Source: a virus. From it: DNA of 64,000 nucleotides. The notes beneath the pieces were generated by a model. That model was not told where the DNA came from. It saw only the letters and a list, made by a program, of their open reading frames with translations, and did not search any database. The stretch's first letter is position 1. Each line of letters begins with the position of its first letter. Positions 10,299-20,100 of the stretch are shown piece after piece. The translations under genes were made by a program, and so were the position numbers. Location: the IMG/VR virus record IMGVR_UViG_3300031455_000001, positions 1 to 64,000 of that record; one strand, given 5' to 3'.

Positions 10299-11390
10299 AT
10301 GAGTAAGTATATCGCATTAGATGCAGGTCATTCAGTAAACACAGCAGGAAAAAGAACACCTCCAATTGCAGAATTGGGTGGAAGGGTAATTAGAGAGAAT
10401 GAGTTCAATCATGAAGTTGTTCGATTAACGAATATTGAGTTACAGAGATGTGGATTTAAGACTTTAATAACAGCACCAGATAAAAATTATGATACACCTC
10501 TTATAACTCGTACTAACTTAGCAAATAAAGAGAAGGTTGATCTTTTAATTAGTTTTCACTTCAATGCATTAACAGGAAGTTTTGAAACATCTAAGGCGGA
10601 AGGTTTTAGTGTTCATGTTGACCCGACAATGGGTAGAAGTGCAGACTTTGCAAGAATTTTATTGAAACATCTTGCAGGTGGAACTAGTCAGAAAAACAGA
10701 GGTCTTGTACAACAGAACCTTCATATGACAAGAGAAACAAAAATGCCTGCTGTATTAGTCGAGTTTGGATTTATGGATAATAAACGTGAAGCAATGTTAA
10801 TGATTGATAAAGGATTCCAAAAAGAATGTGCTGTAGAAACAGCAAAAGCTGTTTGTGAATTTTATGGAGTTGCTTATAAACCAGAAGCCACAAAAGCAGA
10901 GGTTAAACCAACACCTGCTCCTACACATACTCCTAATCACATTGGAGTAGCTACTGTAACTGCAACTCACTTGAATGTAAGAAAAGGTGCTGGAGTTAAT
11001 CATGCAGTTGATAAAGTTGTTAATAAAGGAAGTGCTTGGAAGGTTTATGAAATTAAGAGTGGATGGTATAGAGTAGGTATTAATCAATGGATTAGTTCTT
11101 CTCATTCTACATACAAAGCTCTTCCAAAGCCTACTCCTGCACCAGTGCAACCAAAAGGGTTTTACCGTGTTGTAGTTGGTTCATTTAAATCTTCTTTAGA
11201 AGCAGATAAAAGAATTGCAGATCTTAAAGTTAAAAAAGTAGAGTCATTTAAAATCAGTTTCTTAAATAACAATGTTCTATTTTTTAGAGTTATTGCTGGA
11301 TCTTTTAAAGATAAAAAAAATGCAGAAGATGCAGTTTCTAATCTTAAAAAACTAGGTTTTGAAGCTTTCATCGCATTCTATGCGGGATAA
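10299..11390 (+). CDS. Endolysin: N-acetylmuramoyl-L-alanine amidase with SH3b and SPOR domains
   Basis: 363 residues. Residues 1 to about 190 form an Amidase_3 zinc amidase, which cuts the bond between MurNAc and L-alanine in peptidoglycan. Visible key residues are His11 (DAGHS), Glu33 (IRENEFN), His87 (ISFHFNA) and Glu155 (VEFGFMDN). An SH3b wall-binding domain spans about 213-275 (TATHLNVRKGAG, GWYRVG). A SPOR domain spans about 287-363 (YRVVVGSFKS, FRVIAGSFKD) and should bind glycan lacking stem peptides. There is no signal peptide, so release needs the holin. It is followed by membrane and holin genes, a lysis cassette. The ATG has CAGGAGG upstream. Confidence 0.95.
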   Translation: MSKYIALDAGHSVNTAGKRTPPIAELGGRVIRENEFNHEVVRLTNIELQRCGFKTLITAPDKNYDTPLITRTNLANKEKVDLLISFHFNALTGSFETSKAEGFSVHVDPTMGRSADFARILLKHLAGGTSQKNRGLVQQNLHMTRETKMPAVLVEFGFMDNKREAMLMIDKGFQKECAVETAKAVCEFYGVAYKPEATKAEVKPTPAPTHTPNHIGVATVTATHLNVRKGAGVNHAVDKVVNKGSAWKVYEIKSGWYRVGINQWISSSHSTYKALPKPTPAPVQPKGFYRVVVGSFKSSLEADKRIADLKVKKVESFKISFLNNNVLFFRVIAGSFKDKKNAEDAVSNLKKLGFEAFIAFYAG

Positions 11391-11449
11391 TAAAAAATTT
11401 TGACAGAATTGAAAGGGGTTGCAATAGAAATAAGTAAGGAGGAAATCGT

Positions 11450-11776
11450 ATGGGTTTCTTTGAGATATTAGGGGATACAGCATGGTTAACAGCTATCTCA
11501 ACACTTATCGGCTCTGTCGTTACATATTTAGTGACAAAATCAAATAATAGAAAAGAAATGTCTATGAGCGACAGAGTGCAACTTTCTAAAGATCAATATC
11601 AACTTATTGCAGAGTTGAGACAAATGATGATAGAGCAACGTGAAGAAATTGAAAGTCTAAGAGATGAAATAAAACAATTACAGGCAGTAAACATTAATCT
11701 AACAATAGAAAACAAAGAGTTGCAAACTAAGATCAATGAATTGAATATGAGACTGTCTAAATTAGACAATCAATAA
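11450..11776 (+). CDS. Small membrane protein with coiled coil, lysis cassette
   Basis: 108 residues. One membrane helix near the N-terminus (about 12-29, LTAISTLIGSVVTYLVT) is followed by a charged coiled coil to the end (heptads through EEIESLRDEIKQL). It lies between endolysin and holin with AAGGAGG before ATG. Position suggests a holin partner, antiholin or spanin-like role, but the family is not recognised. Confidence 0.7.
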   Translation: MGFFEILGDTAWLTAISTLIGSVVTYLVTKSNNRKEMSMSDRVQLSKDQYQLIAELRQMMIEQREEIESLRDEIKQLQAVNINLTIENKELQTKINELNMRLSKLDNQ

Positions 11777-11800
11777 TTATACACAACAGGAGGTTTTAAA

Positions 11801-12157
11801 ATGGATTTTCAAGCAGAATTAATTAGTCTTCTTGGAACACTTGTAGTAGGTCTTTTTGGTTGGTTAGTAAATCAGGCAACAGGATATTTGAAGAAGAAAG
11901 GTGTTCTAACTCAATTAGAGAATAATAAAGAGTTGGTAAAAATAGCAGTAAATGCAGTTGAGCAAGCTCATAATAATCTTGGTGGTAATGAAAAGTTCAA
12001 TCTGGCTAAGATGGAAGTAATCAAATTGCTACAAAGTAAAAATATAAAGATGACAGAGCAAGAAATGGATCTTTTTATTGAAGCAATGGTTAAAGAGATG
12101 AGAGAGCAGACTAAAGCAGTGATGTCACAATCTGATTCAAATCAACCTTTAGGTTAA
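11801..12157 (+). CDS. Phage holin, LLH family
   Basis: 118 residues. A hydrophobic N-terminal helix (about 5-28, ISLLGTLVVGLFGWLVN) is followed by GYLKKKGVLTQL, a helical AVEQAHNNLGG segment and a C-terminal charged helix (EQEMDLFIEAMVKEM). This layout is that of Phage_holin_6_1/LLH holins, which permeabilise the membrane and let the amidase out. It ends the lysis cassette and is followed by a strong hairpin. CAGGAGG precedes ATG. Confidence 0.85.
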   Translation: MDFQAELISLLGTLVVGLFGWLVNQATGYLKKKGVLTQLENNKELVKIAVNAVEQAHNNLGGNEKFNLAKMEVIKLLQSKNIKMTEQEMDLFIEAMVKEMREQTKAVMSQSDSNQPLG

Positions 12158-12164
12158 AAAATCA

Positions 12165-12196
12165 TTAAGAGGAGAGAATTAATTCTCTCCTCTTAA
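12165..12196 (+). terminator. Perfect 32-base palindrome after the holin gene
   Basis: TTAAGAGGAGAGAATT followed by its exact complement. No T-run follows (TATAAGGAG), and its right side abuts the next ribosome site. It may limit read-through, protect mRNA or shield the next start. It has the same style as the hairpins at 10240 and 13407. Confidence 0.5.
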
Positions 12197-12214
12197 TATA
12201 AGGAGAAAAATAAA

Positions 12215-12898
12215 ATGGCAAACTTTGTTTATATCACACTTGACACTACCGCACCATCAAACCCTATCATAAATATATCTGGAGGAGCAGTATTTACAAC
12301 AGCTCAGCTAGTAAATCTTTCAATAAGTGTTGAAGATACAGATAAGACAGGTTATCAAATGTTGGTCTGGGGAGATGTTGATACAACCTATGATACTAAT
12401 ATTAAAGAGGAAGAAGGATTATCATCATGGATTCCTTATAATAATAATCCTCAAATTAGATTATCAGCAGGAGATGGCTCAAAAACAATTAGTATAAGAG
12501 TAAGAGATGATGTTCATAATGCATCTTCAGTAGCAGTTGGTAGTATTTCAATGGATACTTCAGTACCAACGGTTACTGTAACAACACCAGATGTTTCTAA
12601 AATTTCAAAAATTGCAGGAAAAGATACGACTTCATTTACTTTTTCTGCTAATGAAGATTTTTCGGAATATAAAGTCAAATTAGTAGGTTCTATTGGAGCA
12701 ACTGAAAACACAGGCGAGATAATCCCTACTGCTGGTGGATCAATAAATACTTCTGGAGAAGATGGAGATTATGACTCTGGACAAGTGATAACAGTGACCG
12801 TTAAAGGGTTAGACTTAGAAACTGCTGGAGCAACAAGTGATGGTCAGAAAATAATCAAAGTATTTGTGCGTGATTTAAGCGGTTTATGGTCGGTGTAA
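12215..12898 (+). CDS. Ig-like surface protein
   Basis: 227 residues. It opens with VYITLDTTAPSNPIINIS and contains two Ig-like units, the second starting near DTSVPTVTVTTPD. These are typical of bacterial Ig-like modules displayed on phage virions. Its C-terminal module (FSANEDFSEYKVKLVG, then VRDLSGLW) is related to the ends of the genes at 12919 and 14071. It is probably a decoration or adhesion protein that binds host or environmental glycans; the role is inferred. Confidence 0.65.
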   Translation: MANFVYITLDTTAPSNPIINISGGAVFTTAQLVNLSISVEDTDKTGYQMLVWGDVDTTYDTNIKEEEGLSSWIPYNNNPQIRLSAGDGSKTISIRVRDDVHNASSVAVGSISMDTSVPTVTVTTPDVSKISKIAGKDTTSFTFSANEDFSEYKVKLVGSIGATENTGEIIPTAGGSINTSGEDGDYDSGQVITVTVKGLDLETAGATSDGQKIIKVFVRDLSGLWSV

Positions 12899-12918
12899 GC
12901 AAATAAGGAGGATTTTAA

Positions 12919-13404
12919 ATGTCTAACTATGTCATAGTTGAATTTGATAACACACCACCTGTAATTAAAATACACGCACCCAGATTTACCACTAGAAGCG
13001 CTAACAACATAATTATCATAGAATCAAATGAGAATCTATCTGAATATCAAGACATTTATGCTATTGATAAAAACGGATCAAGACACGATTTTACTTTCGC
13101 TAGAGAGTCAGAAAAAAAATATTTAGGTAATTTAAAGTTTGAAAACTTTCCAATAGGAATAACAAATATTCATGCAAGAATGAAGGATGATGTTGATAAT
13201 TATTCTAATTTAGTCATTCATTCTATAAATATTTTAGAAAGCATAAGGATAGTCCATGCAAAAACAAAAGATGTAGAGAAATCGAAAGTTAGTGCTGATG
13301 ATAGATTATTTGTTGATGCTAGGGTGAAACAACATCAAAGATGGGTGCATATTGAAAGTGTTGTAAGGAATCAAGTAGATATAGAAGAAATGCAGTCAAG
13401 ATAA
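12919..13404 (+). CDS. Ig-like surface protein, paralogue of 12215
   Basis: 161 residues. The start VIVEFDNTPPVIKIHAPRF mirrors the previous gene's opening, and SNENLSEYQDIYAIDKNG and MKDDVDNYSN repeat its second module. The last 45 residues are charged and not Ig-like. AAGGAGGA precedes ATG. Probably a second member of the same surface set. Confidence 0.6.
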   Translation: MSNYVIVEFDNTPPVIKIHAPRFTTRSANNIIIIESNENLSEYQDIYAIDKNGSRHDFTFARESEKKYLGNLKFENFPIGITNIHARMKDDVDNYSNLVIHSINILESIRIVHAKTKDVEKSKVSADDRLFVDARVKQHQRWVHIESVVRNQVDIEEMQSR

Positions 13405-13406
13405 AG

Positions 13407-13434
13407 CTGAGAGTGTTTTCAATGACATTCTCAG
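13407..13434 (+). terminator. Intergenic hairpin
   Basis: CTGAGAGTGT and ACATTCTCAG pair over 10 bases with one G-U. The 3' side runs into GAAAGGGTG, the next ribosome site, so regulation of that site is as likely as termination. Confidence 0.4.
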
Positions 13435-13449
13435 AAAGGGTGATTATTA

Positions 13450-13749
13450 ATGAATAAAGCTAGTGAAAGTACATATTTAACTGGAACTACTATTAGATTC
13501 ATTGGAGAGTTTAGAGATTTTGATGGTAATTTAATAGATATCACTTTTCCAAAAGTAACAATATATAATCAAAGATATACTGTTATGGAAGAGCATCAAC
13601 TGAACGATTCGAATAAATTAGAAACGGGAAAATATTTCTTCGATTATGTTTCAGATGAAAAAGCACAAAGGATTATTTATGAGTTTTATGGAGAAATTGA
13701 CGGCTCGCCTGCTCTAGATAGAAAATCATTTGTAACAAGATTTATTTAA
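13450..13749 (+). CDS. Small beta-rich structural protein
   Basis: 99 residues. Pattern TYLTGTTIRFIGEFRDFDGN, then VTIYNQRYTV and a final DRKSFVTRFI, resembles the small beta-sandwich proteins found beside phage Ig-like genes. AAAGGGTG precedes ATG. Function unknown; the operon suggests a virion component. Confidence 0.55.
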   Translation: MNKASESTYLTGTTIRFIGEFRDFDGNLIDITFPKVTIYNQRYTVMEEHQLNDSNKLETGKYFFDYVSDEKAQRIIYEFYGEIDGSPALDRKSFVTRFI

Positions 13750-13760
13750 GGAGTGATAAG

Positions 13761-14084
13761 ATGAAATATTCAATAAGAGGTAATTTTAATATATCCGATG
13801 GATCTGAAATTATTACTCTGCTAAACTCTTTTCAGTTATGGAGATTGATAACAGGTGTTTCATTTGAGATAGATAAAGCAAACTATGAATTAAAAGAAGT
13901 TTTTTATTTTGAAGTATGGTTGAACAATCCAGAAGATAAAATTCAATTATTCAATCTTCTAAAGCCATTTGTTGATGCATATGGAGAACAGATCGATTGG
14001 CATGAATGCTCTCATGATGAACAAACACGAACCCCTTGTGTGATTGCCGAAGAATACAGAGTTAACATCAATGATAGTAACTAA
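13761..14084 (+). CDS. Unknown protein in surface-protein operon
   Basis: 107 residues with no recognised domain. It is mixed alpha/beta with an aromatic strand (EVFYFEVWLNN) and a Cys/His cluster near the C-terminus (WHECSHDEQTRTPC), which might hold a metal. AAGGAGTG precedes ATG. It overlaps the next gene. Confidence 0.55.
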   Translation: MKYSIRGNFNISDGSEIITLLNSFQLWRLITGVSFEIDKANYELKEVFYFEVWLNNPEDKIQLFNLLKPFVDAYGEQIDWHECSHDEQTRTPCVIAEEYRVNINDSN

Positions 14085-15048
14085 CGGATTAGTAGGGTAT
14101 TGGCATTTTCAACAGGGGGTAAATGGTAATAGTTGGAATAATATTGCTCCCGCCACTCTAGGCAAATATAATGGTTCAATATCGGGAGCAACACTACAAG
14201 GAAATGGGCTTTATTTTGATGGAGTAGATGATTTTGTTGGATATCAGCCATTAAGTCAAAGTGGAATAAGTGTAGCTTATGAAATAGAAGCATATATATC
14301 CTCTCCTTTTGATAGAGGTGGTATAAATGGTGGTGTAGCTGGATCTTTGCATTTTGATGGCGCTACTGGATTGATGCAATTTATGATTTTAGGATTTAAC
14401 GGTAATGGGACGGCAGTAACAACGGCTTTTAAAGAAGAAAATATTACTCCTTTAAGAAACACTTTGATAAAAGTAAATTATATTGCTAATATTGAGGGTA
14501 AGATTGAAGAAGTTTATATTAATAATGTAAAAATATTAGAATTTTACAACACTATGTCTATGATGTATGTATTAGCTAACATTTCTCAAAGACCATTTGC
14601 ATTAGGGTGCGTCCTTGATACGTTTAGTGGAGGAAATAGCAACCATTACAAAGGTCATATACAATCCGTTAAAATTTATAATAAAATTTTAACATCTCAA
14701 GAAAGATCACAAAATTTAGCAAATGGAATAGAGATAGGTTTGACGGTGCAAATAAGCAAGCCCATTATTAATATATCCTCTGTGTCAAAAACAAAAATAA
14801 GTGATGAACCCGACATGAATCAATCAATCATAAAAGTTTCATTCGATCAAGATATAGTTGAGTATATTGCAAAACTCAATGGAGTAGATCATACCACAGG
14901 TGAAACAGTACATATTGGTGGTGCAGTATTAAAAAATCAAGAAGCAGATGTTATTATTGATTGGGATGAATTGACTGTAGAAGGTCAGAATAGGATAAAT
15001 ATTTATGGTAAAAATTCAAATGGTGATTGGACAGAATATAGCAATTAA
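14071..15048 (+). CDS. LamG/concanavalin-like surface protein
   Basis: 325 residues from the ATG at 14071, preferred over an upstream TTG at 14044 that lacks a ribosome site; it overlaps the previous gene by 14 bases. Residues 1 to about 225 form a LamG-like jelly roll: GLVGYWHFQQG, GLYFDGVDDFV, then GHIQSVKIYNKILT. The C-terminus has an Ig-like module (IIKVSFDQDIVEYIAKLNG) related to those of 12215 and 12919. Such a domain pair usually binds sugar. It ends the rightward operon at a strong terminator. Confidence 0.75.
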   Translation: MIVTNGLVGYWHFQQGVNGNSWNNIAPATLGKYNGSISGATLQGNGLYFDGVDDFVGYQPLSQSGISVAYEIEAYISSPFDRGGINGGVAGSLHFDGATGLMQFMILGFNGNGTAVTTAFKEENITPLRNTLIKVNYIANIEGKIEEVYINNVKILEFYNTMSMMYVLANISQRPFALGCVLDTFSGGNSNHYKGHIQSVKIYNKILTSQERSQNLANGIEIGLTVQISKPIINISSVSKTKISDEPDMNQSIIKVSFDQDIVEYIAKLNGVDHTTGETVHIGGAVLKNQEADVIIDWDELTVEGQNRINIYGKNSNGDWTEYSN

Positions 15049-15074
15049 AACCTCTATCAATTTTGATAGAGGTT
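15049..15074 (+). terminator. Rho-independent terminator of the late operon
   Basis: A 12-base stem (AACCTCTATCAA with TTGATAGAGGTT), a 2-base loop, then TTCTTTTTT. This is the clear end of the rightward structural and lysis transcript. Confidence 0.9.
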
Positions 15075-15173
15075 TTTCTTTTTTGTGCATATAAATATAT
15101 ACAAATATCAAAAATTGTGAAATAATAACATTACATAGATAGCTACACAAATAAACACAAGGAGATGAACGGC

Positions 15174-15770
15174 TTGATTATCAGTGATGAGAAAAAACAC
15201 CTATACTCCTTAATGGATGACATAACTAAGGAGAGAAGGAAACTCACGGAGATTTACTATGGTCTTAAAGATCGCCTAGATGAGTTAAACAAGTTGGAAA
15301 CCAAAGGTCTTAACGAATTGTCTCTAGATGGTTATATTGATCTGCATAATCAGAGAAATAGAGAAGCTATGGTAAATAATATAAGTAGAGAGTATAAATC
15401 TGTAGTTGATAAAATTAAAAAAGAAGGTGAAGAAGTAGAAGAGAGAGAAGAGACTATTCCCAGACATGAAATCGCTGAGTCTATTGCCAGAGATAATAGA
15501 AATAAGGTTTATTCTAAAGTTAACAACTCAAAGAAGAAGCCTAATAAAAATGATAATGTTAGTTACGACAAAGTTTCTAAGATAATTATATCTATTTTAA
15601 AAGAGTATGGAAGACCTGTGAGTATCAATGACATTCATATAAAATTGAATGAACTTTCAGACAAAGAGGTTAGCATAAAAAATCTTAGAAACAATATTAT
15701 ATTTAGACTATCTAAAGAGAACCCTAGAGTTGAAAGACCTATGAGAGGTTTTTATCAATATAAAAATTGA
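15174..15770 (+). CDS. Coiled-coil protein with C-terminal winged helix
   Basis: 198 residues from the TTG at 15174, which lies 9 bases after AAGGAG; the ATG at 15165 touches that site and is unlikely. The N-terminal half is a charged coiled coil. The last 70 residues (DKVSKIIISILKEYG, IHIKLNELS, FRLSKENPRVERP, FYQYKN) look like a winged-helix DNA-binding domain. With the next gene it forms a two-gene unit placed exactly where the two arms meet, so a regulatory role is plausible. Confidence 0.65.
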   Translation: MIISDEKKHLYSLMDDITKERRKLTEIYYGLKDRLDELNKLETKGLNELSLDGYIDLHNQRNREAMVNNISREYKSVVDKIKKEGEEVEEREETIPRHEIAESIARDNRNKVYSKVNNSKKKPNKNDNVSYDKVSKIIISILKEYGRPVSINDIHIKLNELSDKEVSIKNLRNNIIFRLSKENPRVERPMRGFYQYKN

Positions 15771-15802
15771 TACCACTTAAGCTTAATAGGAGGGTATTGT
15801 CG

Positions 15803-16081
15803 ATGATTGATGTTACAGGAAAAAGACTTGCTAAATTAAGAGAGCAAAAAGGCTGGACGAAAACTTACACAGCAAAAAAGTTAGGGATCAATACCTTATC
15901 CACATATGCAAATTGGGAATATGGAATAAGGCAAATCAATAATGAGATGCTGGTGAATATAGCGTTATTGTTTGATGTTACTACAGATTACTTATTGGGA
16001 ATTTCAGATACACCTAACAATAAGAAAGATAACGATAGACAAGGGTTGAACAAGTCGTTAAGAACAGTTGATAATAGTTGA
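15803..16081 (+). CDS. Cro/CI-type helix-turn-helix regulator
   Basis: 92 residues from ATG 15803, preceded by AGGAGGG. Residues about 5-60 form an HTH_3 domain: GKRLAKLREQKGWTKTYTAK, GINTLSTYANWEYG, LVNIALLFDVTTDYLLG. Its C-terminus is a short basic tail with no multimerisation domain. It is probably a transcription regulator; its target is unknown. The gene runs into the bidirectional terminator that divides the arms. Confidence 0.9.
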   Translation: MIDVTGKRLAKLREQKGWTKTYTAKKLGINTLSTYANWEYGIRQINNEMLVNIALLFDVTTDYLLGISDTPNNKKDNDRQGLNKSLRTVDNS

Positions 16082-16097
16082 ATTTTATCCAAATAAA

Positions 16098-16136
16098 AAC
16101 CTCTAAAAATGCTTATTTTTCACATTTTTAGAGGTT
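16098..16136. terminator. Bidirectional terminator between the two arms
   Basis: A 14-base stem (AACCTCTAAAAATG with its complement) with an 11-base loop, flanked by AAA on the left and TTTT on the right. It can end the rightward regulator transcript and the leftward transcript that ends at 16206. Confidence 0.9.
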
Positions 16137-16205
16137 TTTTGTTCATTTTTAGATCAAATTTCAATAAATTTCGAATAAAAGTAAACGTTTGAATAGGTGT
16201 TTTTA

Positions 16206-16832
16206 CTATGAGATGTTATGCATCAAGCATAGTTTCTTAAATTCCTCATCACTGTATGGAACTCCATCAATTTTCTTTTCTTTGTTTTTTACTATTTTAA
16301 TTACCTTTGGAACTCTAAGCTTCTTAACATCTGCCCAATTGGGTTTATCCCATTCAATTACTTCATTCTTTATTAAAGCAGTTAACACAATTCCAATTGC
16401 ATCCGATTCATCTTCGTTTTTAAATATACCATTATATTTTGCTCTTATTACAATAGCAAGATCCTCTTTGGTCGCACTGCCATGAACAATGCATTCCTTT
16501 ACGGTTTTTGGTGGATAGTATTCTTGTGGGTGATCTACAAATAGATAATTAAATAGACCATGAACTCGAAATATAGTTTGTGTGGCAGTATTATGATGGG
16601 AGAACCCTCTTTCAACTCCAATAAAATAAGGAGGATATTTCTCTTTCAAATTCAGCATCCACTGAGCCTTTTCTTTTAGCTTTAATGCATTGTGATATCT
16701 ATTCTTTTTTGATTTAACTTTTTCTGTATTGAAGCTACCTATGTAAACAAACTCTTTCTTGTCAAGGTTGTATATGGCAACGCCTGTACAAGTAAGAGAT
16801 AAATCCGCACCCCAAAGATAACGATCACTCAT
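16206..16832 (-). CDS. RuvC-like Holliday junction resolvase
   Basis: 208 residues with an RNase H fold of the RuvC/poxvirus A22 kind. Acidic residues are in place: Asp10 (WGADLS), Glu74 (IGVERGF) and the DESDAIGI motif with Asp141 and Asp144. It should cut branched DNA during recombination or before packaging. It is the last gene of the leftward arm and overlaps the preceding zinc-protein gene by 8 bases. Confidence 0.85.
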   Translation of the reverse strand: MSDRYLWGADLSLTCTGVAIYNLDKKEFVYIGSFNTEKVKSKKNRYHNALKLKEKAQWMLNLKEKYPPYFIGVERGFSHHNTATQTIFRVHGLFNYLFVDHPQEYYPPKTVKECIVHGSATKEDLAIVIRAKYNGIFKNEDESDAIGIVLTALIKNEVIEWDKPNWADVKKLRVPKVIKIVKNKEKKIDGVPYSDEEFKKLCLMHNIS

Positions 16833-16980
16833 TATTATCTTCTTCTTTTACTTTTTCGTTGTGACATGAGTAATGAAATACTTCACTATCTTCCTCAACG
16901 AATAAATGATCCGCATAAACAATGTCGTTGCAGAATGGGCATCTGCCAATCTTATCTCGATTTACAAATACATGCTTCAT
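16825..16980 (-). CDS. Small zinc-finger protein
   Basis: 51 residues from ATG 16980, with AAAGGG upstream; a TTG at 17025 is a possible longer start. CPFCNDIVY and FHYSCHN provide a C-x2-C...H-x3-C zinc site. It is the first gene after the 17094 promoter and is coupled to the resolvase. Function unknown. Confidence 0.6.
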   Translation of the reverse strand: MKHVFVNRDKIGRCPFCNDIVYADHLFVEEDSEVFHYSCHNEKVKEEDNNE

Positions 16981-17065
16981 ACTCAAAGCACCCTTTCCGA
17001 AAACATTATTAAATATTCTAACCAAAATCTCCAACTCCTAAATCTGTAATGCTCTCCCTTTAAAA

Positions 17066-17091
17066 ATACAGGCAACTATTGTCACCTGTAT
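17066..17091 (-). terminator. Terminator after the polymerase gene
   Basis: On the minus strand ATACAGG and CCTGTAT pair around a 12-base loop, followed by TTTTTA. The upstream arm begins just at the start point expected for the 17094 promoter, so the new transcript would lack most of one arm. Confidence 0.6.
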
Positions 17092-17093
17092 TA

Positions 17094-17122
17094 ATTATAT
17101 CATAAACTATGTTATTTGTCAA
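17094..17122 (-). promoter_or_regulatory. SigmaA promoter for zinc protein and resolvase
   Basis: TTGACA at 17117-17122, spacer AATAACATAGTTTATGA, TATAAT at 17094-17099. The -35 overlaps the polymerase stop codon. Confidence 0.8.
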
Positions 17123-20100
17123 GATATTTGCCGTCTTGAACTAGGTCTTACTACTTTACATTTATTGAGGTGTAATTCTTTTTTACTCTCATCTTTCTCA
17201 TAATCGCCATCAACATATTTCCAACCACTTTTCTCCTCTATGCTTGCAATCTTGATTACATCTCCAACATATAAAAATTGACCATCATCATTTGTGTAAA
17301 ACTTCTTTTTAGCCACTTTTACTTTAATTTCTTCTCCATTGTTGATTCTGTATAGAGTGAGCAGTGGAGTGTATTTCTGATTCACATCAAGTACGATTGC
17401 ATAGCTATTATCAACTTCTGGAAATGTTGATATCGCATATCCTAGATTGATTTTTTCAAAGTTGATCTGATCATATAACTCAATCTTCTTTGGTGGATTA
17501 GCTCTCACTGCTTTTTCATAAGCACGAATGTTTTTAATTCTTTCATCTCTTGTATCCTTTTTGAGGGACAGGCTGTATTTCATAAGTTTTTTATCAATCT
17601 TTTCTTTGCGTTTTATCTTCAGACATTTAGTAATTGATTTAGCCTTTTTTACTCTTTTCAACACTTTTTTCTTTTTTGATTTATAATATTTCCAAGTGAA
17701 GTGCTTAGTCTTCTTGTCTTTTTTCTTTTTGCTTCTAACCTTTTTCCTAACAACTTCTCTCACCTCAACAGTTTGTTCTTTGAATTGAGGATATTTATCT
17801 GTGTCAGCTTTTTTGTTGTCAGACATGGTCATATAAATTTCTAAAAGAGCTTCTTTCGTCCCAAATTTTTTAAAGAAATCTAATCGAATTAATATTTCCA
17901 TTTGGTTTCGATTTATTGAAGTCTCAAATATATCTATAAGAAGACCAACGAAATCATCTTTATCATAATCTTTAGATTGTGAAAGGTCATAAAGCTCCTC
18001 TGCCACTTTAGCGCTCAGATAGGCAATAGAAGCGATACCTTTATATATGCTCCCCTCTTCTTTGTTGAAGCTATAAGTCGCTCTAGAGTTTCCAAATGAT
18101 ATAGGGTTAACTTTATATCCTTTACTTTTTATATAAGCCATTATAGATGTTGTTTTTTCTTTTTTATCATCTTGCAGATTAAGTGCAACGGTTAAAAATT
18201 CTAATGGATAATAATATCTTAGCCAAGCTCCCGCATATCCAATATAGCTATATGGAGAAGAATGATTAACAGAAAATGCATATTTAGAAGCATCATGTAT
18301 GACCTCTAAGAAGGATTCTAAAATAAGTTCTGCATGTTCTTCTGTTTCATTGTGGTTCTCTTTCATAAACTTAATGAAGCCATCACGAATCTTAGGAAGG
18401 AATTGTTCAGTGCCTTCTTTCTTAGATAAACCACGCCTTACGCTGTCCGCCTCTGCTCCACCATGCTCACAAAATTCAGTTAAGAAATTCATTATTTGCT
18501 CTTGGAAAACCAAATATCCTAAAGTTGGGCTTAACAATTTATCTAGGGCTACATGTCCATTGTCTTTGGTTGCGCCTCTAGCTAATTGATCCCGATATGA
18601 TTTTCCAGATGGTCTGATTGCTCCATTAGCCATTGATAGTAAATCAATATAATCAACTTTCCCAACGTTTCTCTCAATATTAGCAAGTGTATCATCGCTA
18701 AAAAGCTGTTTTACATATGCGTGAGCGCTTTCACTCTCTATCTGGAAGATCCCTAAAGTGGATTCCCGAAGAGATTTCCATACATCAATATCAGTGGTAT
18801 CCATGTTGTCTGGAGTCAGCCTTTGTATTCCAGATAGTCTGCATGCTTCGTTTACAATCTCAACATTCATTACACCAAGAATGTCTAATTTAACATAGTT
18901 CTCACCGTCAAGCTCCTTCATGTTAACAGCAGTCACACGATATTTGCTCTCTTTTGTGTAGACTGTAGAAACGTGAGTGTCTAAATCTATAGGGGAAACA
19001 ACGAATCCAGATGGATGACTACCCATGCTTTCAACTACGCCATTCATTAAGTCTACATACTCGAATAGTTCTGGATATTTTTTTCTCCACTTATCATCGA
19101 TACGATCCTTCCCATCGAATGATTCAACTGCTTTTGAAATTTCATCCACTACATTTAATGGCATATCTAAGCCTTTTCCAACAAGCCTGATACTGCCTTT
19201 TAAAGCCTTTGTGTTGAGTGTTATAATTTCAGCAAAATCAATACCATCTAGTGATGCTAAATAATCTATAACCTCTTGCCTTCTAGTGACTGGAAAATCT
19301 ATATCAATATCAGGAAGTGAAATACGATCTGGGTTTAGAAATCGGAAGAAGTTGAGTTTATGTTTAATTGAGTCCATTTCGGTTATACCTAATACATAGG
19401 CGATCAATGAACCATTTACACTACCTCTTCCGTAGCCTTGATAAATTTCTTGAGTGTGACACCAATCAATAATGTTTTTCTGTAGTAGCATATAATCTAT
19501 GGTGTCTAATTTAACATATGTATCAAACTCTTCTTTGATTCTTGAGAAGTATTCTTTTCTCTTTTTTTTCTCAAACTTATCAATCCCGCGCTTCTTAACA
19601 CCTTCATTAATAAGTTTTTGAAACACTTCTATAGGTTTATCATACATCTTAGGATACTTAGGAGTTTTATCAAGTTCAAACTCTTCAACCATATCAGCCA
19701 TAACATTTGTATTGTGGATAGCCTCAAGGTAAATGTTTCTTGGCAATGCATTCTGATCCTTGAATTTTTCCACAAGTTCATCATATGATTTCATTGTCAG
19801 ATCGAATACGCCTTCATCACCATAATTTGCTCCTTTAGATTTTAAAAATACACTCCTAGCTCTTGCGTGATCATCATTTAAAGAGTGAGTATCAGTTCCA
19901 GCTATTAGAGGTATTTTTAAATCTGAGGAAAGGTTAAGTAATAATTGATTGAAGGCTATTTGTTGCGGATGATTATGATACTGAATCTCAAAAAACATTC
20001 TATGCTTATTGCTCTCCATCCAATTTAAAAGATCTTCCAGCTCTCTTTTTGCATATACGTCTACAGTGTTTAGTGTTGTTTGGTTGTACGCTTTGTTGTA

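Noticed and set aside
11400-11432. TTGACA-like -35 before the 11450 gene
   Set aside because: No acceptable -10 is found 17 bases later; the gene is probably read from the endolysin transcript.
16189-16485. Plus-strand frames opposite the early genes (also near 18299, 23065, 51538 and others)
   Set aside because: They are antisense shadows of well-supported minus-strand genes, with no ribosome sites and unlikely hydrophobic or Ser-rich composition.
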